Below are positions 7,609 to 14,168 of a DNA stretch of 20,346 bases, one piece after another. A model generated the notes under the pieces. That model searched no databases and was not told the origin of the DNA. It saw only the letters and a list, made by a program, of their open reading frames with translations. Source of the DNA: an uncultured Olsenella sp. (GTDB lineage Bacteria; Actinomycetota; Coriobacteriia; Coriobacteriales; Atopobiaceae); NCBI GenBank assembly GCA_959598545.1, contig CAUGFC010000020.1, forward strand, positions 1 through 20,346. Reading direction: 5' to 3'. How positions within the stretch are numbered: the stretch's first letter is position 1; the number at the start of each line of letters is the position of its first letter. Both the position numbers and the translations under genes were made by a program.

Positions 7609-8286
7609 CTACACGTCGGCCTGGTCGAGAACCTCGCGGGCAACGGACGTGGAGAGGCCAACGGAAAAGCCGCGTGAGCACAGGAAGCGGACGAGCTTCT
7701 GATAGTCGTTCCTTCCGGTCAGCCGACGTCTCGAGGCGAGGGAGCGAGCCCGCTCGCGCTCCTCGTCGCCTGATACGAAGTCCTCCGGCCAGCCCGGGAC
7801 GTCGGAGGGAGAGATCCCGCGGCGGGAGAGCTCGCGCTCGATCTTCATCCTCCCCCACCCGGCCAGCACCTTGGCGCGGGCGAAGGCGGCGGCATAGCGG
7901 GAGTCGTCGACGATGCCGACCTCAACGGCACGCTCGACGAGCTCCTCCACGACTTCGGCGCCATAGCCGTCGCGAAGGAGACGATCGGAGAGCTCGGCTC
8001 GGGAGTAGTCGCGTCGTCCGACGAGGTCCTCCATGCGGGAGTGCGCACACGAGCGCGCCATCTCCCGGACCGCGTACAGAAGCTCCGCACGACAGGAGGG
8101 CGCGAAAGGGCCGCCTGCGGCTTGGGCCTCGAGCCGCCTCCCCACGGCGACGGGGATCGAAAACGACTCGTCACCGTGGTCAGCGGAGGAGACGAGCAAG
8201 GTCGCACGAGGGGCCCTGCCTGCCATGGACGCCCTCGATCCGCGCTCGGGCAGACGGACCTCCCAGGAGAAGGCGGAGACGGACAC
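7609..8286 (-). CDS. recX: Regulatory protein RecX
   Basis: RecX modulates RecA by binding within its filament and usually inhibits its activities. The protein has 225 residues, with three-helix RecX repeats recognisable in segments such as RRDYSRAELSDRLLRDGY (about 90-107), the following V-I-DDSRYAAAFARAKV region (about 124-140), and GWGRMKIERELSRRGIS (about 142-158). The first 60 or so residues are poorly conserved, probably variable leader sequence. The start is GTG at 8286, whose G is the last base of the recA TAG (TAGTG), so translation is coupled to recA. The recA-recX pair is a common SOS-regulated arrangement. The C-terminal segment FLCSRGFSVGLSTSVAREVL (about 199-218) fits the final RecX repeat. 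Confidence 0.9.
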   Translation of the reverse strand: MSVSAFSWEVRLPERGSRASMAGRAPRATLLVSSADHGDESFSIPVAVGRRLEAQAAGGPFAPSCRAELLYAVREMARSCAHSRMEDLVGRRDYSRAELSDRLLRDGYGAEVVEELVERAVEVGIVDDSRYAAAFARAKVLAGWGRMKIERELSRRGISPSDVPGWPEDFVSGDEERERARSLASRRRLTGRNDYQKLVRFLCSRGFSVGLSTSVAREVLDQADV

Positions 8287-9392
8287 TAGAGGGCGTCCCC
8301 GCCGACGCCGGGAACCTCGACGCCCTCGACGATCTCGCCCACGCGCTCGTCACCGAGCTCTAGCCCGCAGGCGACGCGGACCTTGTGGTCGATCTCGTCC
8401 ATGAGGTCGGGGTTGGAGGCGAGGAACTCCTTCGCGGCCTCGCGACCCTGGCCGAGACGCTCCTGCCCGTAGGTGTACCAGGCACCAGACTTGTTCACGA
8501 CCTCGTAGTCGACGGCCATGTCGAGGATGGAGCCCTCCTTGGAGATGCCCTGGCCGTACATGATGTCGAACTCGGCCTGCTTGAACGGGGGGGCGACCTT
8601 GTTCTTGACGACCTTGACGCGGACGCGGTTGCCGATGACCTCGTCCTTGTTCTTGATGGAGTCGATGCGACGGATGTCCATGCGGACGGACGAGAAGAAC
8701 TTCAGCGCACGACCGCCCGGCGTGGTCTCGGGGTTGCCGAACATGACGCCGATCTTCTCGCGAAGCTGGTTGATGAAGATGCAGGTGGTGTTGGACTTGG
8801 AGAGCGAGCCGGCGAGCTTGCGCAGGGCCTGGCTCATGAGACGGGCCTGCAGGCCGACCGTGGAGTCTCCGATCTCACCCTCGATCTCGGCGCGCGGGGT
8901 GAGCGCGGCGACGGAGTCGACGACCACGACGTCGATGGCACCGGAGCGGACGAGCATGTCGCAGATCTCGAGCGCCTGCTCGCCGGTGTCCGGCTGGGAG
9001 ATGAGGACCTCGTCGATGTCCACGCCGATGCGGGCGGCATAGCCCGGGTCGAGCGCGTGCTCGGCGTCGATGAAGGCCACGACGCCGCCCATGGCCTGGG
9101 CCTCCGCGAGAATCTCGAGGGAGAGCGTGGTCTTGCCCGAGGACTCGGGGCCGTAGATCTCGACGATGCGGCCGCGGGGGACGCCGCCGATGCCGAGCGC
9201 GGCGTCGAGCGCGATCGAGCCCGTCGGGATGGCCTCGACCTCGAGGCTGGGGCCGTCGTCACCGAAGCGCATGATGGCGCCCTTGCCGAACTTCTTCTCT
9301 ATCTCGCTGGTGGTGTCGTCGATTACCTTCTGACGCTCCTCGCCCGTGGTGCGGGGACGGATCTCCTTGGTGATGCCCTTGCTCTTGGCCAT
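8286..9392 (-). CDS. recA: Recombinase RecA
   Basis: ATP-dependent strand-exchange protein and coprotease that activates LexA cleavage. It has 368 residues. The Walker A motif is GPESSGKT (81-88) and the Walker B region is VVVVDS (155-160). Other RecA hallmarks are the MAW-like PTGSIALDAALGIGG (56-70), the EGEIGDS loop L1 region, FINQLREKIGVMFGNPETTPGG (L2 region), and ALKFFSSVRMDIRR. The C-terminus ends in an acidic-leaning tail (GDERVGEIVEGVEVPG). The ATG at 9392 has AAGGGAG at 9398-9404. The promoter immediately upstream has a perfect SOS-type GAAC-N4-GTTC box in its spacer. The gene leads the recA-recX unit. Confidence 0.99.
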   Translation of the reverse strand: MAKSKGITKEIRPRTTGEERQKVIDDTTSEIEKKFGKGAIMRFGDDGPSLEVEAIPTGSIALDAALGIGGVPRGRIVEIYGPESSGKTTLSLEILAEAQAMGGVVAFIDAEHALDPGYAARIGVDIDEVLISQPDTGEQALEICDMLVRSGAIDVVVVDSVAALTPRAEIEGEIGDSTVGLQARLMSQALRKLAGSLSKSNTTCIFINQLREKIGVMFGNPETTPGGRALKFFSSVRMDIRRIDSIKNKDEVIGNRVRVKVVKNKVAPPFKQAEFDIMYGQGISKEGSILDMAVDYEVVNKSGAWYTYGQERLGQGREAAKEFLASNPDLMDEIDHKVRVACGLELGDERVGEIVEGVEVPGVGGDAL

Positions 9393-9618
9393 TCCAGCTC
9401 CCTTGTTCGCGTTCCGATGCGATGGTATACGAACACCCGTTCTGTGTCAACGGGATTGGGGAAAGCGTATCGGGAGTCGCTTGCGCCAAAGTGACGCTCG
9501 CTCCCCGCTGGCCGACCGGAAGCTGTCACGCCAACCGAGGCACGCCGCGAGACCCGAGGCAGCGATCCCGGTCGGAATTCTCACCGTCGCGCCACTCCCC
9601 GCACGAGAGTCGCGAGGC
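9393..9618. other. cinA-recA intergenic region
   Basis: This 226-bp gap holds the recA ribosome binding site (9398-9404) and the recA promoter with SOS box (9422-9450). The remaining part, about 9451-9618, shows no convincing gene and no hairpin plus T-run that would end cinA transcription. A loose 8-bp inverted repeat (CCGACCGG at 9512-9519, CCGGTCGG at 9568-9575) has a 48-bp spacer and is probably chance. Confidence 0.5.
9422..9450 (-). promoter_or_regulatory. Predicted recA promoter with nested LexA (SOS) box
   Basis: The minus strand shows a perfect -35 TTGACA (9445-9450), 17 bp, and a -10 TACCAT (9422-9427, 4/6 match). The spacer contains CGAACACCCGTTCT read on the plus strand (9430-9443). 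This is the Gram-positive SOS box core GAAC-N4-GTTC and matches CGAACRNRYGTTC except at the second degenerate position group. LexA bound here would block RNA polymerase directly. The start would lie about 20-25 nt before the recA ATG. Confidence 0.85.
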
Positions 9619-10140
9619 TCACAGTCTCTCCATGACCGCGGCACGAAGGAGCTCGACAGCGGAGGAGGCTGCGGCATGGCGCACGTCAGCGCGGCCCCCG
9701 TCAAAGCGGAAGAGCCGTGAGGAGACCCCGTTCGGGCCCGCGACGCCCATCCAGACGGTCCCCACGGGCTTGTCCGGCTCCTCGCCGCCCGGCCCGGCGA
9801 TGCCGGTGACGGACACCGCGTAGTCGCACCCGAGCACGTCCCGTGCGCCCGTGGCCATCTGCTCGGCACACTCCGCGGAGACGGCGCCGAGGGAGGGGTC
9901 GTCGAGGACGTCGCCCGAGACGCCGAGAACCTCGCGCTTCACGGGGATCGCGTAGCTCACGACGCCGCCGCGCACGACGTCGGACGAGCCCGGAACGGAC
10001 GTGAGGGCGCCGCAGACGAGCCCGCCGGTGCACGACTCGGCGGTGCCGACGGTGACGCCACGCTCGCGCGCGAGCGAGAGGAGCTCCTCGCACTTGTCAT
10101 AGAGCACGGCGTCGTCCGAGAAGATTGAGCGCGGTGCCAC
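9619..10140 (-). CDS. cinA: CinA-family nicotinamide-nucleotide amidohydrolase (PncC type)
   Basis: Deamidates nicotinamide mononucleotide to nicotinic acid mononucleotide in NAD recycling. At 173 residues it is only the C-terminal CinA domain; the N-terminal COG1058/MoaB-like domain found in Firmicute CinA is missing, so pncC would be an equally good name. Signatures are VGTAESCTGGLV (31-42) with the catalytic Ser region, VRGGVVSYAIPVKREVLGV (56-74), a VSAECAEQMATGAR segment, and VTGIAGPGGEEPDKPVGTVW (about 110-130). The start is GTG at 10140, 2 bp after the pgsA stop, with a strong GGAGGT 5 bp upstream inside the end of pgsA. It is probably the last gene of the rnj-to-cinA unit and lies just before recA, as in Bacillus and Streptococcus. 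Confidence 0.94.
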   Translation of the reverse strand: MAPRSIFSDDAVLYDKCEELLSLARERGVTVGTAESCTGGLVCGALTSVPGSSDVVRGGVVSYAIPVKREVLGVSGDVLDDPSLGAVSAECAEQMATGARDVLGCDYAVSVTGIAGPGGEEPDKPVGTVWMGVAGPNGVSSRLFRFDGGRADVRHAAASSAVELLRAAVMERL

Positions 10141-10142
10141 GG

Positions 10143-10733
10143 CTACCTCCCAAACACAACGTGACGCGCGTTCCAGAAGTACTGGACGCCCGAGACCACG
10201 GTGAGCACGACGGCGGCGATCATGAGCGCCCAGGAGACAAAGGAGATGACGCCGTAGTCGTTGAAGGAGACGGCAGAGAGGGCAAACGCAAGGTAATAGC
10301 CGCAGAGGGAGACCATGGTGACGGCGGTCTTCGCCTTCCCGAGGCTGTCGGCGGCAATGACCTGTCCACTGGAGGCGGCAACCATGCGCAGGGCGCTCAC
10401 GAGGAACTCGCGAACCAAGATGACAAAGACGACCCAGACGGAGATGACGCCGTCCTCGAGCAGAAGCAGGAGTGCGGAGAAGACCAGCAGCTTGTCGGCA
10501 ATGGGGTCGAGGAACTTCCCAAAGTCAGTGATCTCGTTGCGGGAGCGGGCCAGGTGTCCGTCAACCTTGTCGGTAAGCGACAACGTGACATAGATCAGGA
10601 AGGCGGCGACGGCAAGGGGCGCGTTGGCGTATCCGTGCGCCATCATGGCGACCACCATGAAGACCGGGATGAAGGCGATCCTCACGCAGGTCACGATATT
10701 CGCGGGCGTCCAGATGTCCTTCTCGCCGGCCAT
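10143..10733 (-). CDS. pgsA: CDP-diacylglycerol-glycerol-3-phosphate 3-phosphatidyltransferase
   Basis: Integral membrane enzyme that makes phosphatidylglycerophosphate from CDP-diacylglycerol, the committed step to phosphatidylglycerol and cardiolipin. It has 196 residues and several hydrophobic helices. The complete CDP-alcohol phosphotransferase motif is present: D55-x2-D58-G59-x2-A62-R63-x8-G72-x3-D76-x3-D80. The N-terminal TPANIVTCVRIAFIP segment is typical of PgsA. I preferred the ATG at 10733 because GGAGG lies 9 bp upstream; an in-frame GTG at 10742 directly abuts that GGAGG and would overlap rimO by 8 bp. The rimO stop is 1 bp before the ATG. The rimO-pgsA-cinA order matches Clostridium. 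Confidence 0.96.
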   Translation of the reverse strand: MAGEKDIWTPANIVTCVRIAFIPVFMVVAMMAHGYANAPLAVAAFLIYVTLSLTDKVDGHLARSRNEITDFGKFLDPIADKLLVFSALLLLLEDGVISVWVVFVILVREFLVSALRMVAASSGQVIAADSLGKAKTAVTMVSLCGYYLAFALSAVSFNDYGVISFVSWALMIAAVVLTVVSGVQYFWNARHVVFGR

Positions 10734-10734
10734 G

Positions 10735-12057
10735 TCACTCACCCTCCCCCACGAGCTCGCCGACGAGCTCGTAGCAGAACGAGTCGACGAGGTCGACGGT
10801 CACGATGTCGCCGACCGTGGCCTCGCCGTACGGGATGTGCACGGCGCCGTCGGAGTCGGGCGCCTGGAACCACGCATGGCCGATGAGCTCGGGGCCGTCC
10901 TCGCCCTCCTCGATGCCGTCGACGATGACGCGGACCCGCTCGCCCACGTGGGCGGCGGTCGCGGAGAAGCCGAGCTGCTCGGTGAGGTCGATCAGGCGCT
11001 GCGCGCGCTCGAGCTTGACGCTCTCTTCGACCTGGTCGGTCATGCGCGCGGCCGCGGTGCCGTCCTCCTGGGAGTAGGCGAACACGGAGCAGTAGTCGAA
11101 GGCCTCGTCGGCGATGAACTCGTAGAGCTCGTCAGCCTCGTCGTCCGTCTCGCCCGGGAAGCCGGCCATGCCCGTGGTGCGCAGGACCATGCCGGGTATC
11201 TCCGAGCGAAGACGCGCGAAGAGCGCGTGCAGCTCCTCGGGGGAGCCGGAGCGGCCCATCGCCTTGAGCACGCGCGCGGAGCAGTGCTGGATGGGGATGT
11301 CGATGTACGGGAGGACCTCGGGGACATCACGGATGACGGCGATGAGCTCGTCGGTCATGCCCTCTGGCTGGAGGTAGAGGACGCGGACCCAGCCGCCGTA
11401 GGGACGGACGGTTTCGGCGACGCGGCGCAGCAGCGCGGCGAGCGTCTCGCCCTCGGCAAGGTCGCAGCCCCACACGCCGGTGTCCTGGCCGATGAGGACG
11501 ACCTCGCGCACGCCGCCCTCCATGAGCGAGCGCACCTCGGAGACGATCTCGTCGGCGGGGCGCGAGTGGTAGCGCCCGCGGATGTAGGGGATGGCGCAGA
11601 AGGTGCAGAACCGGTCGCAGCCCTCGGAGATCTTCACGAAGGCGCTGGTCCCCTCGACGGTGCGGAGCGTCTCGGGCACCACGTCAGGGCTTGCGTCCCC
11701 AAGGCGGAGCACGTCGCGGACGACGGCGACGATCCCGTCCTCGTCCTCGGCGCGGACGAAGGCGGCGACCTCGGGGAGCTCGGAGGCGAGCGCGTCTCCG
11801 TAGCGCGACGGGACGCACCCGCACATCACGATCGGGAGCTCTCGGACGCCCTCCGCGCGCTCCTCGGCGAGGGAGAGGGTCGCCTCGACGGACTCCTCGG
11901 TGGCGGAGGCGAGGAAGGAGCAGGTGTTGACGATCGCCACGTCGGCGTCGGCGACGTCGGCGGTCTCCTCGAACCCGCCCGCGATCAACAGGGCCCTCAT
12001 GCGGTCCGAGTCGACCTCGTTCTTGGCACAGCCGAGCGTGACGATGAGAAAGCGCAC
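10735..12057 (-). CDS. rimO: Ribosomal protein S12 methylthiotransferase RimO
   Basis: Radical-SAM enzyme that methylthiolates a conserved aspartate of ribosomal protein S12. It has 440 residues. Auxiliary-cluster cysteines are C10 (TLGCAKNEVDS), C46 (VNTCSF) and C81 (MCGCVPSR); the radical-SAM cluster is C147, C151, C154 in EGCDRFCTFCAIPYIRGRYHSR. The RimO-specific GCAKNxVDS, CDRFCTFCAIP and YLQPEGM motifs separate it from MiaB. A TRAM-like domain ends the protein, acidic in its middle (EEGEDGPEL). The start is GTG at 12057 with GAGGGGAG a few bases upstream and a 13-bp gap from yajQ. It is part of the unit that starts at rnj. The window therefore carries both common methylthiotransferase paralogues, one for tRNA and one for the ribosome. 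Confidence 0.97.
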   Translation of the reverse strand: MRFLIVTLGCAKNEVDSDRMRALLIAGGFEETADVADADVAIVNTCSFLASATEESVEATLSLAEERAEGVRELPIVMCGCVPSRYGDALASELPEVAAFVRAEDEDGIVAVVRDVLRLGDASPDVVPETLRTVEGTSAFVKISEGCDRFCTFCAIPYIRGRYHSRPADEIVSEVRSLMEGGVREVVLIGQDTGVWGCDLAEGETLAALLRRVAETVRPYGGWVRVLYLQPEGMTDELIAVIRDVPEVLPYIDIPIQHCSARVLKAMGRSGSPEELHALFARLRSEIPGMVLRTTGMAGFPGETDDEADELYEFIADEAFDYCSVFAYSQEDGTAAARMTDQVEESVKLERAQRLIDLTEQLGFSATAAHVGERVRVIVDGIEEGEDGPELIGHAWFQAPDSDGAVHIPYGEATVGDIVTVDLVDSFCYELVGELVGEGE

Positions 12058-12070
12058 GATGCTCCCCTCG

Positions 12071-12568
12071 CTAGCGGTAGTTGACGAACTGGAGCGGCTG
12101 GCCGTAGTCGCGCTGCCTGAGCTCGCCGATGACGGACTGGAGCACGTCCTTCGAGGCGGAGCTCACGCGGAGCTTGTCGCCCTCGACGGTCGCCTTGGCC
12201 TTGAGCTTGAGGTCGCGGATGTCCTTGGCGATCTTCTTGGCCGTGTCCTGGTCGATTCCCTGGATGACGGTGCCCGTCTGGCGGACGCTCATGCCGGAGG
12301 CGGCGACGGGGTCGGCCCAGCGCACCGCCGCGAGGTCGACGCCGCGCTTCACGAGCTTGGAGCCGAGGATGTCGCGCACCTGCGAGGCGACGAACTCGGA
12401 GGGGGCGGCGATCTTGATGACCCCCTCCTTCTTGGAGAGCTCGAGCGTGGCGCCCGTGCCCTTGAGGTCGTAGCGCTGCGTGAGCTCGCGCGCGGCCTGC
12501 TGGCACGCGTTGTCGACCTCCTGCATGTCGACGGTCGAGACGACGTCGAAGCTGGATTCCTTTGCCAT
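12071..12568 (-). CDS. yajQ: YajQ-family nucleotide-binding protein
   Basis: Small cytoplasmic protein of 165 residues from the YajQ (UPF0234) family. Members bind nucleotides or tRNA in vitro, and a Xanthomonas member binds cyclic di-GMP; the role here is unknown. The sequence follows the family closely: MAKESSFDVVSTVDMQEVDN at the start, RYDLKGT (about 32-38), SEFVASQVRDIL, a GMSVRQTG segment, and the end LRQRDYGQPLQFVNYR. I preferred the ATG at 12568, preceded by AGGAG about 6 bp upstream, over an in-frame TTG at 12574. It lies between rodZ (39-bp gap) and rimO (13-bp gap) and is most likely cotranscribed with them. Confidence 0.95.
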   Translation of the reverse strand: MAKESSFDVVSTVDMQEVDNACQQAARELTQRYDLKGTGATLELSKKEGVIKIAAPSEFVASQVRDILGSKLVKRGVDLAAVRWADPVAASGMSVRQTGTVIQGIDQDTAKKIAKDIRDLKLKAKATVEGDKLRVSSASKDVLQSVIGELRQRDYGQPLQFVNYR

Positions 12569-12584
12569 GGTCAACTCCTGTTCC

Positions 12585-12599
12585 CGGGGCGGTGCCCCG
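12585..12599 (-). other. Short GC hairpin in the rodZ-yajQ gap
   Basis: CGGGGC (12585-12590) and GCCCCG (12594-12599) form a 6-bp perfect stem with a 3-nt loop in the 39-bp gap between the rodZ stop and the yajQ ribosome binding site. There is no T-run after it, so a full terminator is unlikely. It could protect processed yajQ mRNA or damp read-through. Confidence 0.4.
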
Positions 12600-12607
12600 C
12601 ACGTTTG

Positions 12608-14164
12608 CTATTCGCCCTCGTCCGCGGCGCCCTCGCCGGCGGAGGCGTCGGCCTTGGCGGCCGGCGTACCGTCGATCTTGACGGAGCCGAGGCCGCCCGC
12701 ACGCTGGGAGAGGGCGACCTTCTCGCCGTTCTTGGTCACGGTCACGGCGTCCGGGTTGGCGACCTGGATGGATATCGAGTCCTCGACGGTATAGGACTTG
12801 GTCCAGGGGCCGGTCACGCTCTCGGCGACCTCGCTCTTGCCGTCGCAGGTGATCTCGACCCAGGAGACGGACCCCTCGGCAACGCTCACCTCGACGACCG
12901 TCTCGGTGGGCTCTTCGTCCTTGGCGCCATCGGCCGCGGTGCCGTCGGCGCCCTCCGCAGGCTCGTCGGCGGCGTCTGCGTCCTTGCCATCGGAGTCGTC
13001 CGCGGCGGGCTCGTCGGAGTCGGATGCCGCATCGCCGTCGGTCGCGCCCTCGTCGTCCGACCGGGTTCCGTCAGTGCTCTGGACCGGGACGACCTGCCCG
13101 GTCGCCGGCTGGTTGCGAGCGCTCACGCAGGAGCTCACCGAGAAGACCAGGACGGCCGTGAGCACCACGGCGAGCAGCAGGATGAGCGCGAAGAGCGCCC
13201 TGCGGGGGTCGGAGAGGAACTGTCCCACGAGCCCGCCCCGCGCAGGGGGGCGACGCCCGCGCGACCCGTAGGCCAGCGCACGCGGGGCGCGACGGCGGAC
13301 GTTGGGCCGCTCGACGTTGGCGATGTTGCGCGAGGAGCGTCGGCCCGACGCGGTGGCGGCGGAGACCGACGGGCGCGCCTCTCCGTCGAGACGCAGGTCG
13401 TCGGTGTACTCCCCCGCGCGCACCCGACGCGTGCTCACGTCGTCGCGCATGTAGACGGCACCGTCGGCACCCCGCGCGCCCCGGGCGGGATAGCTGCGGG
13501 CGCCGTCGAGACGTGCGGTCTGGTCGATGCCACGGCGGCGCGAGGCGGGCGGCCTGCGCCGTGCCGTGCTCGACGAAGACTCGCGCTCGCGCGCGGACGG
13601 CGCGTTGTAGGGCCGCCCGGGGCCGCGACGACCCGGGCGCTCGTCCTCGCGGGCCGGGGTTCCGGTGTAGCCCCGCGTGCCGGGAGCGGCCGTCCCGGCG
13701 CCGGCGAGCGGCACCGACATGCGCGGGCGCGCGGGCGCCGTGGTCGCGAAGTCGCCGAGGTCGCCGGCGGGACCACCGCCGCTCGGGAGGAGCGGTCGGT
13801 ACTCGACGTAGGCCTTCGGGCGGGACTCGACCTCGTTGGGGGTCTCGTACCCGGAGATGATGCGACCGGACTGCGTGTGACGGGTGCGGCGCCTGAGCTC
13901 GTGCGAGGACGTCCCGTGCCGATACTCGTAGAGCTCCTCGGTGAAGAGGTCGACGATCTCGCGTGCGTTGAGCCCGAGGTAGCGAGCATAGCTCGAGAGC
14001 ATGCCCTGGGCGTAGCCGCTTTGCGGCATGTGCTCGTAGTCGCCGTTCTCGAAGGCGAGGAGCACGTCCTCGCGCAGCTTGAGCACGCGCGACGCCTGCG
14101 CGGTCGTGAGCCCGAGCTCACGGCGGCGCGAGGCGAGAATCTCACTGAAGCGGGGAATGGCCAT
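12608..14164 (-). CDS. rodZ: RodZ-family protein (helix-turn-helix, one membrane helix, DUF4115)
   Basis: Likely membrane-anchored cytoskeletal or morphogenesis factor. It has 518 residues, long for the family. The N-terminal Xre-type HTH_25 domain (about 5-80) includes FSEILASRRRELGLTTAQAS and SSYARYLGLN. It is followed by a long, low-complexity, Arg/Ser/Gly/Pro-rich cytoplasmic linker (about 85-320), one transmembrane helix (about 323-345), an acidic Asp/Ala/Glu-rich external linker (about 366-422) and a C-terminal DUF4115-like beta domain (about 424-500) with VSWVEITCDGK and PDAVTVTKNGEKV. The ATG at 14164 has GGGAG almost abutting it, so initiation may depend on coupling with ftsK, whose stop lies 4 bp upstream. 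The extreme charge contrast of the two linkers fits the cytoplasm-in topology. Confidence 0.9.
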   Translation of the reverse strand: MAIPRFSEILASRRRELGLTTAQASRVLKLREDVLLAFENGDYEHMPQSGYAQGMLSSYARYLGLNAREIVDLFTEELYEYRHGTSSHELRRRTRHTQSGRIISGYETPNEVESRPKAYVEYRPLLPSGGGPAGDLGDFATTAPARPRMSVPLAGAGTAAPGTRGYTGTPAREDERPGRRGPGRPYNAPSARERESSSSTARRRPPASRRRGIDQTARLDGARSYPARGARGADGAVYMRDDVSTRRVRAGEYTDDLRLDGEARPSVSAATASGRRSSRNIANVERPNVRRRAPRALAYGSRGRRPPARGGLVGQFLSDPRRALFALILLLAVVLTAVLVFSVSSCVSARNQPATGQVVPVQSTDGTRSDDEGATDGDAASDSDEPAADDSDGKDADAADEPAEGADGTAADGAKDEEPTETVVEVSVAEGSVSWVEITCDGKSEVAESVTGPWTKSYTVEDSISIQVANPDAVTVTKNGEKVALSQRAGGLGSVKIDGTPAAKADASAGEGAADEGE

Positions 14165-14168
14165 CTCC

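Noticed and set aside
7472..7858. Possible small gene overlapping the recX end and the rny promoter
   Set aside because: It runs out of frame across recX and has Arg-rich shadow composition.
9512..9575. Inverted repeat CCGACCGG / CCGGTCGG as a cinA terminator
   Set aside because: The arms are short, the spacer is 48 bp and no T-run follows; such GC octamers are expected by chance here.
9619..10140. cinA as a truncated pseudogene
   Set aside because: Stand-alone C-terminal-domain proteins of this length are a normal, functional PncC form, and the catalytic region is intact.
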